49,886 nucleotides of DNA from Chloroflexota bacterium (GCA_026713865.1 JAPONQ010000030.1:1-49886); one strand, 5' to 3'; shown: positions 39,637 to 49,201, counted from the stretch's first letter. The notes: a model not told the origin generated them from the sequence alone. Numbers and translations are program-made.

Positions 39637-40971
39637 ATGACGTCCCGAGGAGGAAGGCGGCGCGGCCTGCCGCCCGGCGTGCAGCCGGCGCTCTTCGAGG
39701 AGCGCGCCCGCGCGTGGGCGGCCGGCGGCCAGCCCCTCGCCGCCCGCATGCGGCCGCGCACCCTCGAGGAGTTCGTGGGGCAGGAGGCGGTGGTCGGTCC
39801 GGGGACGCCACTCCGCCTGATGATCGAGCGCGACGAGGTCTTCTCCCTGCTGCTGTGGGGGCCGCCCGGCTCCGGCAAGACGACGATCGCGGCGCTGATG
39901 GCGGCCCACACGAGCCGCCACTTCGCCGACATCTCCGCGGTGAACTCCGGCGTCGCGGAGGTGCGCACGGTGGTGGCCGACGCCCGGGAGCGGCTGCGCA
40001 TCGCCGGCCGGGGGACGATCCTCTTCATAGACGAGATCCATCGCTTCAACCGCGCGCAGCAGGACGTCGTGCTCCCCCACGTCGAGGAGGGGACGATCGC
40101 CCTCGTCGGCGCGACCACCGAGAACCCGTCGTTTCACGTCGTGGCGCCCCTGCTCTCGCGGGCCCGCGTCTTCCGCCTGGAGCTGCTCGGAGCCCCCGAG
40201 ATCGAGACCATCGTCCGGCGCGCGCTCGCCGACGGGGAGCGCGGTCTGGGGCATGTCGATGTCGGGATCGAGGCGGAGACGATCGCCGCCATCGTCGAGA
40301 TCGCGGCCGGCGACGCCCGCGCGGCGCTCAACGTGCTCGACCTCGCCGTGGCGACGGCGGCGGAGGAGGAGGGGCGGAGGCTGGTGAGCCGGGCGCTGGT
40401 GGAGTCGGCGGCGCAGCACCGCACGCTGCTCTACGACCGCGTCGGCGACGCCCACTACGACACCATCTCCGCCTTCATCAAGACCGTCCGCGACTCCGAT
40501 CCCGACGGGGCGCTCTACTGGCTCGCGCGCATGCTGGAGGCGGGAGAGGATCCGCTCTTCGTCGTCAGGCGGCTCGTGATCCTCGCCGCCGAGGACGTCG
40601 GTCTTGCCGATCCGCGGGCGCTCTCGCTCGCGGTCGCCTGCCAGCAGGCCGTGCACTTCCTCGGCATGCCGGAGGCGGCGCTGCCGCTCGCCGAGGCGAC
40701 CGTCTACCTGGCGCGCGCCCCGAAGTCGAACTCCGCCTACCGGGCCTACCTGAGCGCGACGGAGGATGCGCGCCGCACGCGCAACGAGCCGGTGCCGCTG
40801 CACCTGCGGAACGCCGCCACGGCGCTGATGGGCGAGTTCGGCTACGGGCGCGGCTACCAGTACGCGCACGACTACGAGGGGCACCGGCCGCCCGAGCAGG
40901 CGCACCGCCCGCCGTCGGTCGAGGGCCGGGTCTACTACGAGCCGGGAGAGCTCGGAGAGGAGGCGCGTTAG
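39637..40971 (+). CDS. rarA: Replication-associated recombination protein A (AAA+ ATPase)
   Basis: 444 residues. AAA+ motor: RPRTLEEFVGQEAVVGPGTP (39-58), Walker A GPPGSGKT (75-82), Walker B ILFIDEIHRFN, sensor ALVGATTENPSFHVV and the C-terminal MgsA domain (RTLLYDRVGDAHYDTISAFI, DGALYWLARMLEAGEDPLFV). RarA/MgsA/WRNIP1 acts at stalled replication forks. I chose the ATG at 39637 because the family N-terminus (LFEERARAWAAGGQPLAARM) follows it; the frame is open upstream. Leaderless-type promoter at 39625-39630. Confidence 0.93.
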   Translation: MTSRGGRRRGLPPGVQPALFEERARAWAAGGQPLAARMRPRTLEEFVGQEAVVGPGTPLRLMIERDEVFSLLLWGPPGSGKTTIAALMAAHTSRHFADISAVNSGVAEVRTVVADARERLRIAGRGTILFIDEIHRFNRAQQDVVLPHVEEGTIALVGATTENPSFHVVAPLLSRARVFRLELLGAPEIETIVRRALADGERGLGHVDVGIEAETIAAIVEIAAGDARAALNVLDLAVATAAEEEGRRLVSRALVESAAQHRTLLYDRVGDAHYDTISAFIKTVRDSDPDGALYWLARMLEAGEDPLFVVRRLVILAAEDVGLADPRALSLAVACQQAVHFLGMPEAALPLAEATVYLARAPKSNSAYRAYLSATEDARRTRNEPVPLHLRNAATALMGEFGYGRGYQYAHDYEGHRPPEQAHRPPSVEGRVYYEPGELGEEAR

Positions 40972-41075
40972 CTGTCGCGCCCCCGGGGCCGCGCCGCCCG
41001 GGCGGGCGCCCCTCCCCGTGTTGGTATCATCCGCGGCGCCCGCCGGGCGGGCCCGGGGACGAGTGGGGGAGTGAG

Positions 41076-42020
41076 ATGGGACTACGCGACCGCACGCCGC
41101 CGACCGTCGAGGAGTACCTCGCCGATCGCGAACGCTTCAAGAACTGGGGACGCTGGGGCGAGGACGACGAGCTCGGCACCCTCAACCTGATCACGCGGGA
41201 GGTGCGCCGCCACGCCTCCACGCTGGTTCGAGACGGGCGGGCCGTCTCCTGCTCCTACCCGGTGGCGACCCGCCCGGGGCCGCGCAACCCGATGCCGGCG
41301 CAGCACTTCGTCTCCTTCGGTCCCGCCAACTCCGGCGACTACATCGGGCTCTCCTTCCACGGCGTCGTGAATACCCACATCGACGCCCTCTGCCACAACT
41401 ACACGGGCCCGGGCGGCGAGATGTACAACGGCCGCCCAAGCTCTCTGGTGACCTCGGCGGGGGCCGCCGCGAACTCCGTCGACCGCATGAAGGAGGGCAT
41501 CGTCACGCGCGGCGTGCTCTACGACATCCCGCGCCTGCGCGGCACCGGCTACGTCTCGCTTGACTCGCCGATCCACGGGTGGGACCTGGAGGACGCCGCG
41601 CGCGCGCAGGGGGTCGAGCCCCGCTCCGGAGACGCGGTTCTGATCCGCGGGAGCATGGAGCACTTCCTCGCCGCCCACCCCGAGTACGACCGCATGGGCG
41701 CCCCGATGCCGGGCGTGCACGCCTCCTGCCTGGAGTACCTGCACGAGCACGATGCCTCGCTGCTCGGCTGGGACATGCTTGACGCCTCGGACCAGGGCTA
41801 CCCGGGCACGATCCCGACGCCCTCCGGGACGCTCGCGAGCTGGCCCGTCCACTTCATGGCGCTGCCGTACATGGGGATGCCGCTGCTCGACAACGCCTAC
41901 CTGGAGCCGCTCGCCGCGGCCTGCGCGGAGGCCGGTCGCTACGAGTTCCTCTTCCTCACCGCCCCGCTGATCGTGCCGGGGGGAACGGGCTCGCCGGTGA
42001 ACCCCATAGCCGTGCTCTAG
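41076..42020 (+). CDS. Cyclase family protein (kynurenine formamidase-like)
   Basis: 314 residues. The core motif GVVNTHIDALCHNY (about 92-105) is the metal-binding HxGTHxDxxxH-type signature of the cyclase/kynurenine formamidase superfamily; further marks are WGEDDELGTLNLITREVRRH (27-46) and the C-terminal PLIVPGGTGSPVNPIAVL. Members are Mn/Zn-dependent amidohydrolases; many catabolic relatives act on acylated or cyclic amides. The GxH position is changed (GVVNTH), but the key His/Asp/His remain. ATG 41076 with GGGGGAGTG upstream. TATCAT (41025-41030) is a plausible -10 box. Confidence 0.88.
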   Translation: MGLRDRTPPTVEEYLADRERFKNWGRWGEDDELGTLNLITREVRRHASTLVRDGRAVSCSYPVATRPGPRNPMPAQHFVSFGPANSGDYIGLSFHGVVNTHIDALCHNYTGPGGEMYNGRPSSLVTSAGAAANSVDRMKEGIVTRGVLYDIPRLRGTGYVSLDSPIHGWDLEDAARAQGVEPRSGDAVLIRGSMEHFLAAHPEYDRMGAPMPGVHASCLEYLHEHDASLLGWDMLDASDQGYPGTIPTPSGTLASWPVHFMALPYMGMPLLDNAYLEPLAAACAEAGRYEFLFLTAPLIVPGGTGSPVNPIAVL

Positions 42021-42071
42021 GCGCCCCTCCGCCGCGAGCGCAGGTGACGCCGGGGGCGGAGGGGCCCCTGG

Positions 42072-42156
42072 TACCGGGGGTGGGATTCGAACCCACACGC
42101 CGCACGAGCGGCCGCGGGGTTTAAGCCCGCTGCGTCTGCCGTTTCGCCACCCCGGT
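42072..42156 (-). tRNA. tRNA-Leu (TAA anticodon)
   Basis: The minus strand folds as a class II tRNA. Acceptor ACCGGGG/CCCCGGT pairs perfectly with discriminator A (42072). The D arm follows, then the anticodon stem GCGGG/CCCGC with loop CTTAAAC, a long variable arm GCCGCTCGTGCGGC and T arm GTGGG TTCGAAT CCCAC. The CCA is not encoded. Anticodon TAA reads UUA/UUG. The gene is intact, 85 bases. Confidence 0.95.
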
Positions 42157-42215
42157 CCCGGGGGGATTGTAGGCGCGTGCAGCGCCGGCGGGTCGGGGCG
42201 CCGGGAGCCGCCGGT

Positions 42216-44558
42216 CTAGCGTCGGGCGCGCAGGCGCAGCGAGTTGGCCATCACCGAGACCGAGCTGATCGCCATCGCGCCGGCGGCGGCGATCGGGTTC
42301 AGGAATCCCTGCTCGCCGAGCAGCGGCCGCAGCGCGAGGGGGACCTCCCCCTGCCCTAGCAGCGCGAGCGCCAAATACCCGGCGCCGGCGGCCACGGGGA
42401 TCAGCGCCACGTTGTAGCCGAAGGCCCAGCCGAGGTTCTGCCGCATCGTGCGGATGGTGGCCCGCGAGAGGCCGATCGCTCGCTCGACGGCCCCGATGTC
42501 CGCGCTCATCAGCGTCACCGGGGCCGCCTCCAGCGCCACGTCGGTGCCGCCTCCGACCGCGATGCCGACGTCGGCCCGGGCGAGCGCCGGAGCGTCGTTG
42601 ATGCCGTCGCCGACCATCGCGACGACGCGTCCCTCCGCCTGCAGCTCGCCGACGATGCGCGTCTTCTCCTCCGGCTGCACGCGGGCGACGACGTTCTCGA
42701 TCCCGACGCGGCCGGCGACCGCGAGGGCGCTCTCGCGGTGGTCGCCGGTGAGCATCACGACGTCGATGCCGCGTGCGCGGAGCCTCGCGATCCCCTCCCG
42801 GGCCGTCGGCCGGACGGGATCGGCGACCGTGAGCAGCCCCGCCGCCGCTCCGTCCACGGCGACGAGGAGCGCGCTCTCGCCGCCCGCGCTCGCCGCCTCC
42901 GCGAGCCCGGCGAGCGGCGCCGGGTCGACCCCGCGCCCCGAGAGGAGCTCGGCCGTCCCGACCAGGAGGCGGCGCCCCTCCACGGTCGCCTCCACGCCGC
43001 TCCCGGGGATCGCGCGGAAGTGCTCCGGCCAGGCGAGCGCGAGGTCGCGCCGCTCGGCCTCGCGCAGCACCGCGCCGGCGTAGGGATGCTCGGAGCCGCG
43101 CTCGGCCGACGCGGCGAGCCGGAGCAGCTCCCGCTCGTCGAGCCGGGGCGCGGAGGCGGCGAGCGGTCGGAGGCCGGTGAGCTCGGGCCGCCCCGCGGTG
43201 ATCGTCCCCGTCTTGTCCAGCACCACCGTGTCGATGCGGTGCGCCTGCTCGAGCGCCTCCGCGTCCCGGATCAGGATCCCGTCCCGCGCGCCGCGGCCGA
43301 TGCCGACCATGATGGCGGTCGGCGTCGCGAGCCCGAGCGCGCAGGGGCAGGCGACGATCAGGACCGCGATCGCGTTCAGGGTCGCGAGCGTCAGGGCCGG
43401 GTCGGGGCCCAGCAGCAGCCAGGCGGCGAAGGTGACGGCGGCGGCGGCGAGCACGGCGGGGACGAAGACGGCGGCGACGCGGTCGACGAGCGCCTGGATC
43501 GGCGCCTTCGATCCCTGCGCCTCCTCGACCAGGCGGATGATGCGCGCGAGCGCCGAGTCCGCCCCGACCGCCGTCGCGCGCAGCCTGATCACGCCGGTCG
43601 TGTTGAGCGTGGCGCCGAAGACCGGGCTCCCGGCCGCCTTGGCAACCGGCAGCGACTCGCCGGTCAGCATCGACTCGTCGACGGCGGAGGCGCCGTCCAG
43701 CACCTCCCCGTCCACCGGGATCTGCTCGGCCGGCCGCACGATCACGATGTCGCCGGGCCGCACCGCCCGCACCGGGATCTCGTACTCCTCGCCCTCCTCC
43801 CAGACGCGTGCGAGCCGGGGCCGGAGCGCTATCAGCCGCCTGACCGCCTCGCCGGTGCGCGCCTTCGCACCCGCCTCCAGCAGGCGCCCGAGCAGCACCA
43901 GCCCGATGATCGCCGCCGCCGTGTCGAAGTAGACCGCGGTCTCCACGCCGGCCGCCCGGAAGAGACCGGGCGCGAAGGTGGCGAGCAGCGAGTAGCCGAA
44001 GGCGGCCGTGGTGCCGGCGGCGATCAGCGTGTTCATGTCGGCGGAGCCGTGCCGCCCCACCCGCCACGCGGCGCGGTAGAACTGCGCGCCGGCCCAGATC
44101 TGGACCGGAAGCGCGATCGCGAAGAAGAGCGGGTGCAGGACGCGGGCCGGGATCGCGTCGAGCCCGGGGATCCAGCGCGTGGCGGGCATCGCCGCGACCA
44201 GCACGATCGCGCTCGCGAGCGCGTAGGCGGTGCGGCGCCGCAGCCGCGCGTACTCGGCGGCGCGCTCGCGCTCGAGCGCGTCCCGCTCCTGTTCCTCGGC
44301 GGCCTCCCCTCCCGGAAGGCGAGCCTCGTAGCCCGCACCGTCCACCGCGGCGGAGAGCGCCGCGACGTCGACGCCGCTCGCGGTGACGGACGCCTCCTCG
44401 GTCGCGAGGTTGACGCTCGCGCTCTCCACGCCGGCGCCCCCCGAGAGCGCGCGCTCGACCCGCCGCACGCAGGAGGCGCAGGTCATGCCCCGCACGGCGA
44501 GGCGGATCTGGCGTCCGCCGCCCCCCAGGGCCGGCAGGGGACCATCCCCGGCGGTCAT
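42216..44558 (-). CDS. copA: Copper-translocating P-type ATPase
   Basis: 780 residues. One heavy-metal-binding domain with GMTCASC (24-30), then membrane helices and the P1B signatures TGESLPVAK (dephosphorylation loop), the copper-channel CPC in [10 protein letters not shown], the phosphorylation site DKTGTIT, HP in [10 protein letters not shown] and the hinge [10 protein letters not shown]. These identify a Cu(I) exporter. The ATG at 44558 is 32 bases after the csoR stop; the frame is open upstream through csoR but in another phase. It is co-transcribed with csoR and should be induced by copper. Confidence 0.93.
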   Translation of the reverse strand: MTAGDGPLPALGGGGRQIRLAVRGMTCASCVRRVERALSGGAGVESASVNLATEEASVTASGVDVAALSAAVDGAGYEARLPGGEAAEEQERDALERERAAEYARLRRRTAYALASAIVLVAAMPATRWIPGLDAIPARVLHPLFFAIALPVQIWAGAQFYRAAWRVGRHGSADMNTLIAAGTTAAFGYSLLATFAPGLFRAAGVETAVYFDTAAAIIGLVLLGRLLEAGAKARTGEAVRRLIALRPRLARVWEEGEEYEIPVRAVRPGDIVIVRPAEQIPVDGEVLDGASAVDESMLTGESLPVAKAAGSPVFGATLNTTGVIRLRATAVGADSALARIIRLVEEAQGSKAPIQALVDRVAAVFVPAVLAAAAVTFAAWLLLGPDPALTLATLNAIAVLIVACPCALGLATPTAIMVGIGRGARDGILIRDAEALEQAHRIDTVVLDKTGTITAGRPELTGLRPLAASAPRLDERELLRLAASAERGSEHPYAGAVLREAERRDLALAWPEHFRAIPGSGVEATVEGRRLLVGTAELLSGRGVDPAPLAGLAEAASAGGESALLVAVDGAAAGLLTVADPVRPTAREGIARLRARGIDVVMLTGDHRESALAVAGRVGIENVVARVQPEEKTRIVGELQAEGRVVAMVGDGINDAPALARADVGIAVGGGTDVALEAAPVTLMSADIGAVERAIGLSRATIRTMRQNLGWAFGYNVALIPVAAGAGYLALALLGQGEVPLALRPLLGEQGFLNPIAAAGAMAISSVSVMANSLRLRARR

Positions 44559-44590
44559 CGCGTCCCCCCCCGCGCCTCGAGCCGCCGGCC

Positions 44591-44857
44591 TCAGCGGTGC
44601 GCGAGCTGGTAGAGCTCGGCGAGCTCGCCGAGGACGGGCTCGGGCTCCCCGCCGGTGATGGCGTCGACGACGCAGTGGTGGAGGTGCCCGCGGAGCATCA
44701 GCGCCTCCGCCTTCTCCAGCGCGCGGCGGACGGCGTAGCTCTGCTTGAGGACGTCGACGCAGTAGCTGTCCTCCTCGATCATCCGGCGGATCCCGTCGAG
44801 GTGTCCGCGCGCGTAGGCGATGCGGCGGAGCGACTCCGCCCGCGTCTCCTGGTCCAT
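44591..44857 (-). CDS. csoR: Copper-sensing repressor CsoR
   Basis: 88 residues. The Cu(I)-binding triad Cys33, His58 and Cys62 (YCVDVLKQ ... RGHLHHCV) has the same spacing as in M. tuberculosis CsoR (36/61/65). The all-helical core [18 protein letters not shown] is unmistakable. Apo-CsoR represses its own operon; copper binding releases it. Start is ATG 44857 with GGAGGGAGAC upstream, rather than the ATG at 44890. It precedes copA. Confidence 0.93.
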   Translation of the reverse strand: MDQETRAESLRRIAYARGHLDGIRRMIEEDSYCVDVLKQSYAVRRALEKAEALMLRGHLHHCVVDAITGGEPEPVLGELAELYQLAHR

Positions 44858-44888
44858 GGGGTCTCCCTCCCGCCGCGCTGCCCTTCTC

Positions 44889-44930
44889 ATACTCTAGCCG
44901 AACCGCCACCCGGGGGGTAGGGGTCTAGGA
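44889..44930 (-). promoter_or_regulatory. csoR-copA promoter and probable CsoR operator
   Basis: On the minus strand CTACCCCCCGGGTGGC (an inverted ACCC/GGGT pair with a GC-rich core) lies just upstream of TAGAGT, a TANNNT -10 hexamer, about 35 bases before the csoR start. CsoR operators are GC-rich dyads of this kind at the promoter. The dyad is imperfect, so this is a candidate only. Confidence 0.45.
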
Positions 44931-45018
44931 GGACTCGAACGCGAGGAGCGGGGCCTGCTACGATGCCGCGAGGGCGCCGGGCGTGAGCCGGGCGCCCGGG
45001 TCGAGCGGAGCCGTGCCG

Positions 45019-45213
45019 ATGGGCTGTCCCGTCCATATCTGGGTCCCCGCCGCCGCCGCCCTCCTGCCGGCTGCGCGGATGGCGCGCACCCGTCTCCACG
45101 GCCGTCTTCAGCTGTGGCGCCGGTCCGCATCCGGGGCCGGGGAGGCCGCGCCCGGCGCGCAGCCGCCGCTCAGGCGCTACGCGCCGGTCGACCCGCACGC
45201 CCGGCGCGACTAG
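45019..45213 (+). CDS. Small hydrophobic protein, unknown
   Basis: 64 residues: MGCPVHIWVPAAAALLPAAR then MARTRLHGRLQLWRRS. One hydrophobic helix (about 6-20) follows a Cys/His-containing N-terminus (GCPVH) that could bind metal. It is transcribed divergently from csoR-copA, so a link to copper is possible but unproven. TACGAT at 44957-44962 may be its -10 box. No clear ribosome binding site. It may be a chance frame. Confidence 0.4.
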   Translation: MGCPVHIWVPAAAALLPAARMARTRLHGRLQLWRRSASGAGEAAPGAQPPLRRYAPVDPHARRD

Positions 45214-45235
45214 GCGCCTTCGAGGGAGGCCGCCG

Positions 45236-45925
45236 GTGGCAGCTGGCACCCGATCCCCCGGCCCGCCCGACTCGATTCTGGATCCCCGGCGGACCGCGCT
45301 GCTCGTGGTCGACGTCCAGAACGACTTCATCCACGAGGACGGCCGCTCGGGGGGGCGCACGGACGGGAACGCCGCCTTCCGCGGGATGGTCGAGGGCTGC
45401 CTCGCGCCCTTCGCTGAGGCGGCGCGCGCCCTGGGCGTGCTGGTGGTGTGGATCCAGATGGAGAACGCGCCCGAGACGATCTCCCCGGCAAACGCCCGCA
45501 TCAAGCGCAAGATGTACGGCGCCGACCCCGACGATCCCTCCTCCGTCGACATCTGGGAGCGCGCCGTCTGCGTGCGCGGGAGCTGGGGCGCGGAGATCTA
45601 CCTTCCCGTCGGGGAGGGCGATCTCGTGGTGCCGAAGAGCCGCTACTCGGCCTTCATCCGCACCGAGCTCGACGAGGCGCTCAGCGCCCGCGGCGTGACC
45701 ACGACCGCCGTCTCCGGCGTCGTCACCAACCAGTGCGTGGAGTCCACCGCACGCGACGCCTACCAGCACGACTACGACGTGCTGCTCGTCTCCGATTGCG
45801 TCGCCGAGCGCTCTCCCGAGGCGCGCGCCTCCACCTTCTCGAACATCGAGCGCGGGTCGGGCTGGGTCTGCGACTCGGCCGCGCTGCTCGCCGCCTGGCG
45901 GGAGCGCGTCGCCCCGCCGGCCTGA
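45236..45925 (+). CDS. Cysteine hydrolase (isochorismatase family)
   Basis: 229 residues. Catalytic triad visible: Asp26 (LVVDVQNDF), Lys134 (VPKSRYSAF) and Cys167 (TNQCVESTARDA), with the cis-peptide VV-T before the cysteine. The family cleaves amide bonds (N-carbamoyl compounds, nicotinamide, biuret, ureidoacrylate) by a thioester route; the insertion KMYGADPDDPSSVDIWER resembles ureidoacrylate or N-carbamoylsarcosine hydrolases. GTG start at 45236 with GAGGGAGG 6 bases before it. The next gene, a CoA transferase, reads the same way. Confidence 0.9.
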   Translation: MAAGTRSPGPPDSILDPRRTALLVVDVQNDFIHEDGRSGGRTDGNAAFRGMVEGCLAPFAEAARALGVLVVWIQMENAPETISPANARIKRKMYGADPDDPSSVDIWERAVCVRGSWGAEIYLPVGEGDLVVPKSRYSAFIRTELDEALSARGVTTTAVSGVVTNQCVESTARDAYQHDYDVLLVSDCVAERSPEARASTFSNIERGSGWVCDSAALLAAWRERVAPPA

Positions 45926-46028
45926 GGGGCGCGAGCCCGTCCCGGCCGGCGACCGTCCTCTCCCGCTCACTCCCGGCGCGCGGCATGATGGCAGGCGCCC
46001 GCGCGCGTGCGACCGTAAGGGGGACGCC

Positions 46029-47270
46029 ATGTCCGGAGCGCTGCCGACCACGGGACCGCTTCAGGGGGTCCGCGTGCTGGACCTCTCGTGGATCCTCTCC
46101 GGCCCCTTCTGCACGATGACGCTCTGCGATCTCGGCGCCGACGTGATCAAGGTGGAGCGGCCCCCCTGGGGCGACATGGGGCGCATGAACCGGCCGCTCC
46201 GCGACGGCGAGTCCGGCTACTTCCTCTCGGTGAACCGCGGCAAGCGATCGATCTCGATCGACCTCAAGCAGGAGCGCGGCCGGGAGCTGCTGAAGCAGCT
46301 CGTGCGCGAGGTCGACGTCTTCGTCGAGAACTTCTCGCCCGGCGCGCTCGATGACCTCGGCGTCGGCTACGAGGCGCTCTCCGCCGTCAATCCGGGGCTG
46401 ATCTACGCGGCGATTTCGGGCTTCGGGCGGACCGGGCCCTGGCGCGACCGCCCCTCGCTGGACGTGATCGCGCAGGGGACCGGCGGCATCATGTCGGTGA
46501 CCGGCCATCCCGGGGGCCCGCCCACGCGGCCGGGCAGCTCGCTCGGCGACATCACGGCGGGGCTCTACGCGGCGATCGGGATCCTCGCCGCGCTGCAGGA
46601 GCGCGAGCGCTCCGGCCGGGGCCAGCTCGTCGACATCTCGATGATGGACGCGCAGATGGCGATCCAGGAGAACGCCTTCATGCGCTGGGAGATCCTCCGC
46701 CAGGAGCCCCAGAAGCTCGGCACACGCCACCCGACGGCGGTGCCCTTCCAGGCCTTCCCGACCCGGGACGGCTGGGTGGTGGTGGCGCTGGCGTGGGGCG
46801 GCGCCGACCAGTGGGGGCTGCTCTGCGCGGCGCTCGGGCTTCCCGAGCTCATCGACGATCCGCGCTTCTCCTCCGCCGAGGCGAGGACCGATCACCACGC
46901 CGAGCTCGAGCCGCTCCTGAGCGAGGCCTTCCGCCGGCGCCCGACGCAGGAATGGGTGGACGAGCTGCTCCCGATGCGCATTCCCTGCGGCCCGCTCAAC
47001 ACGATCCCGCAGGCGGCGGCCTCCGAGCAGGCCGCCGCCCGCGAGATGATGGCCCCCGTCTCGCACCCCACCTTCGGCGAGGTGCGGCTCGTGAACACGC
47101 CGGTGAAGCTCTCGCGGACCCCCGGCGGCATCCGGGGAAGCTCGCCCGCAATGGGCGTGCACGCCCGGGACGTGCTCGCCGAGCTGCTCGGCATGGGGGA
47201 GGACGAGGTGGCGGCGCTCGTTCGGGCGGGCGTCCTCGTCACCGAGCGCGGCATTCCCGACCTGGGCTGA
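46029..47270 (+). CDS. Class III CoA transferase (CaiB/BaiF family)
   Basis: 413 residues. Start GVRVLDLSWILSGPFCTMTL then LGADVIKVERPPWGD is the family N-terminus; SLGDITAGLYAAIGILAAL contains the catalytic Asp174. The chain is the usual length (about 400) and shows the interlocked-dimer features RSISIDLKQERG and the C-terminal GVHARDVLAELLGM. It moves CoA between carboxylates (carnitine, formate/oxalate or mesaconyl-type). The particular acid cannot be read here. AAGGGGGA precedes the ATG at 46029. It follows the isochorismatase-like gene by 103 bases. Confidence 0.92.
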   Translation: MSGALPTTGPLQGVRVLDLSWILSGPFCTMTLCDLGADVIKVERPPWGDMGRMNRPLRDGESGYFLSVNRGKRSISIDLKQERGRELLKQLVREVDVFVENFSPGALDDLGVGYEALSAVNPGLIYAAISGFGRTGPWRDRPSLDVIAQGTGGIMSVTGHPGGPPTRPGSSLGDITAGLYAAIGILAALQERERSGRGQLVDISMMDAQMAIQENAFMRWEILRQEPQKLGTRHPTAVPFQAFPTRDGWVVVALAWGGADQWGLLCAALGLPELIDDPRFSSAEARTDHHAELEPLLSEAFRRRPTQEWVDELLPMRIPCGPLNTIPQAAASEQAAAREMMAPVSHPTFGEVRLVNTPVKLSRTPGGIRGSSPAMGVHARDVLAELLGMGEDEVAALVRAGVLVTERGIPDLG

Positions 47271-47285
47271 GGCCGGGATGGCTCC

Positions 47286-47789
47286 CTAGAGCCCGGGGAA
47301 TTCGCGGTAGACGACCGGGCGCCGCCGGCCGCTGAAGCCCTCGGCGCGCAGGTAATGGGGCGTCGCCCGGATCACGATCGGGCGGTAGTCCTCCGGCGGG
47401 TCCGCCCGCCGCCCGGTGAGCCGCTCCCGCTTCTTGAGGAAGCGGGCGACCCGCTCCGGATCCTCGACGAGCTCGGCCGTCGCCTGCACGAACACGTTGA
47501 CCGGGTCGTTGGCGCGCTCGCGCGGCTGCATCCCGCTGAAGAGCAGCCCGACGTGCGGGTTGCGGCGGATGTGCCCCGTCTTCGGCTGCACGTCCTGCGT
47601 CAGCACCTCGATGCGCCAGCCCTCCATGAAGGGGGTGACGGGTCGCATCCGCGCCAGGCCGTCACGCCGGTAGGTAAGGAGGTAGCCGGCGACGCCGTTG
47701 CAGTCGGAGAGGAAAGCGTGGATCGCCTCCCGGTGGCGCTCGCCCTCCTCGGGCGAGACGGCGCGCTCGCCGTCGTACTTGCGTCCCAT
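47286..47789 (-). CDS. Pyridoxamine 5'-phosphate oxidase family protein
   Basis: 167 residues. Split-barrel PPOX pattern: GVAGYLLTYRRDGLARMRPV (about 32-51), GWRIEVLTQDVQPKTGHIRR (57-76), HVGLLFSGMQ, VFVQATAELVEDPERVARFL. The second PPOX-type protein in the window; it is only remotely like the one at 33804. It probably binds FMN or F420 and acts as a small oxidoreductase. ATG 47789 with GGGGGGAGCGAG upstream. It converges with the CoA transferase and is divergent from the SNase lipoprotein. Confidence 0.85.
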   Translation of the reverse strand: MGRKYDGERAVSPEEGERHREAIHAFLSDCNGVAGYLLTYRRDGLARMRPVTPFMEGWRIEVLTQDVQPKTGHIRRNPHVGLLFSGMQPRERANDPVNVFVQATAELVEDPERVARFLKKRERLTGRRADPPEDYRPIVIRATPHYLRAEGFSGRRRPVVYREFPGL

Positions 47790-47885
47790 CTCGCTCCCCC
47801 CGTCGCGAGCATAGCGAGCCCTCCGTCCGCCGGGTCGGCGTCGCGAAGCCCGGGCGCGCTACCGTAGGGGCGGGAGGGGGCCGCG

Positions 47886-48689
47886 ATGCGGGGGCGTCGG
47901 CGCCGTGGGTGCGGGGCGGCGATCGTGCGGCTCGCCGGGGTCGCGGCGCTCCTGCTGCTGACCTCGTGCTCCTTCGGGCGCCCCGATGCGCCGGCGGCGA
48001 CGCCCGCCGCCGCGAGCGAGGCGGCCGCTCCCCGGGCCCCCGCGCCGGCAGCGGAGCCGGCGCTCCCGCGCGCCTTCGTCACGGCCGCACCGTCGCCGAT
48101 ACCGGCGCCACCGACCGCCGCGCCGCCGCGCGCCGCGCCCGCCCGCAGCGACGGAGCACCGGGCGCGCCCCTGACGCGGGTCGAGGGGGAGGCGACGGTG
48201 CTGAGCGTGATCGAGCTCTCCGTGCTCGACGTGCTCGTGGCGGGCGACGTCTACCGCGTCCGGCTCGCCGGCGTCGCGCTCCCGGACATCTGGGGCGTCG
48301 TCGGCTGCTACGGCGAGGAGGCGCGGCTTCTCGCGGAGGCGCTCGCCCCGCCGGGGAGCGCGCTCCGGCTCGAGACCGCGGAGGCCGAGGGGGGCGATCT
48401 CCCCGCCGTCTACGCCTGGTCGGGCGAGGGGCTCCTCAACGAGCGCATCGTCGCGCGCGGCTACGCGCTCGTCCGCGACTCCGGCGCCGGCGGGCCGCAT
48501 GCTGCGGCGCTGATCGCGGCGGAGCGGGCCGCCGCCCGCGCGATCGTCGGGCTCTGGGGCGCCGCCGTCGGCATCGACTCCTTCCGCCACGGCGTCGAGT
48601 GCGAGTCGCTGAGCGGCTACTTCTCGGCGGCCCACGTCGGGACGGCCGCGCTCGTCGACGAGGGCGTCCCCTACGGCCATCATCGCTAG
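47886..48689 (+). CDS. Lipoprotein with degenerate staphylococcal-nuclease-like domain
   Basis: 267 residues. Signal and lipobox LLLLTSC put Cys28 at the mature N-terminus; a 65-residue Pro/Ala linker follows, then an SNase OB-fold (VLSVIELSVLDVLVAGDVYR ... VRLAGVALPD ... CYGEEARLLAE ... LLNERIVARGYALVR ... RAIVGLWG). The first catalytic Arg is kept (RLAGV), but the usual PE is PD and the second Arg of DxYGRxLAYV is lost (GGDLPAVYAW). It is probably an anchored, non-catalytic binding domain. Start ATG 47886; GGGAGGGGG precedes it. Confidence 0.8.
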   Translation: MRGRRRRGCGAAIVRLAGVAALLLLTSCSFGRPDAPAATPAAASEAAAPRAPAPAAEPALPRAFVTAAPSPIPAPPTAAPPRAAPARSDGAPGAPLTRVEGEATVLSVIELSVLDVLVAGDVYRVRLAGVALPDIWGVVGCYGEEARLLAEALAPPGSALRLETAEAEGGDLPAVYAWSGEGLLNERIVARGYALVRDSGAGGPHAAALIAAERAAARAIVGLWGAAVGIDSFRHGVECESLSGYFSAAHVGTAALVDEGVPYGHHR

Positions 48690-48722
48690 CGCCGCCGGCC
48701 GCGGGCGTGGGAGGATCTCGGT

Positions 48723-49148
48723 ATGAGCGAGCCGTCCCCCGCCGTCCCGCGCACCCCGCTGCTGCTCTACGACGCCGACTGCTCCTTCTGCTCCGCGTCG
48801 GCGCGCTGGCTCGAGCGCCGCGCCCGGCGGCCGCTCGCGATCCTGCCGATCGCCGAGGCGCCCGCTGCGGGCGTGCTGCGCGGGCTCGGGGAGCGCGAAC
48901 TGTGGGCGGGCGCCCACCTCGTGAGCGCGGAGGGCCACGAGCACCACGGCGCGGCGGCGGTGACGCAGGCGCTCCGGCTCGGGCCGGGTGGACGCCTCTG
49001 GGCGCTGCTCGACTGGCCGCCCCTCGCCCCCCTGCGAGACGGCGGCTACCGGCTGGTCGCGGCCCTGCGCGGCCGCTCCGGCTGTCGCGCCTCGACCCGG
49101 GCGCCGCGCTCCCGCGGCCCGCGGGGGGACGGACCGGGCCGGCGCTGA
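48723..49148 (+). CDS. DCC family thiol-disulfide oxidoreductase-like protein (DUF393)
   Basis: 141 residues. LLLYDADCSFCSASARWLER (13-32) holds the DxxCxxC signature of the DCC family, with a thioredoxin-like fold and the tail pattern LLDWPPLAPLRDGGYRLVAA. The last 30 residues are arginine/serine-rich and not conserved. The redox partner is unknown; the gene starts 34 bases after the SNase lipoprotein and precedes msrA, so an oxidative-stress link is plausible. ATG 48723. Confidence 0.85.
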   Translation: MSEPSPAVPRTPLLLYDADCSFCSASARWLERRARRPLAILPIAEAPAAGVLRGLGERELWAGAHLVSAEGHEHHGAAAVTQALRLGPGGRLWALLDWPPLAPLRDGGYRLVAALRGRSGCRASTRAPRSRGPRGDGPGRR

Positions 49149-49201
49149 GGCGGGGGCCGCCGGGGCGCGCTACGCTGGAGTGAGAGCGAGGAGGGCGTCC
49201 G

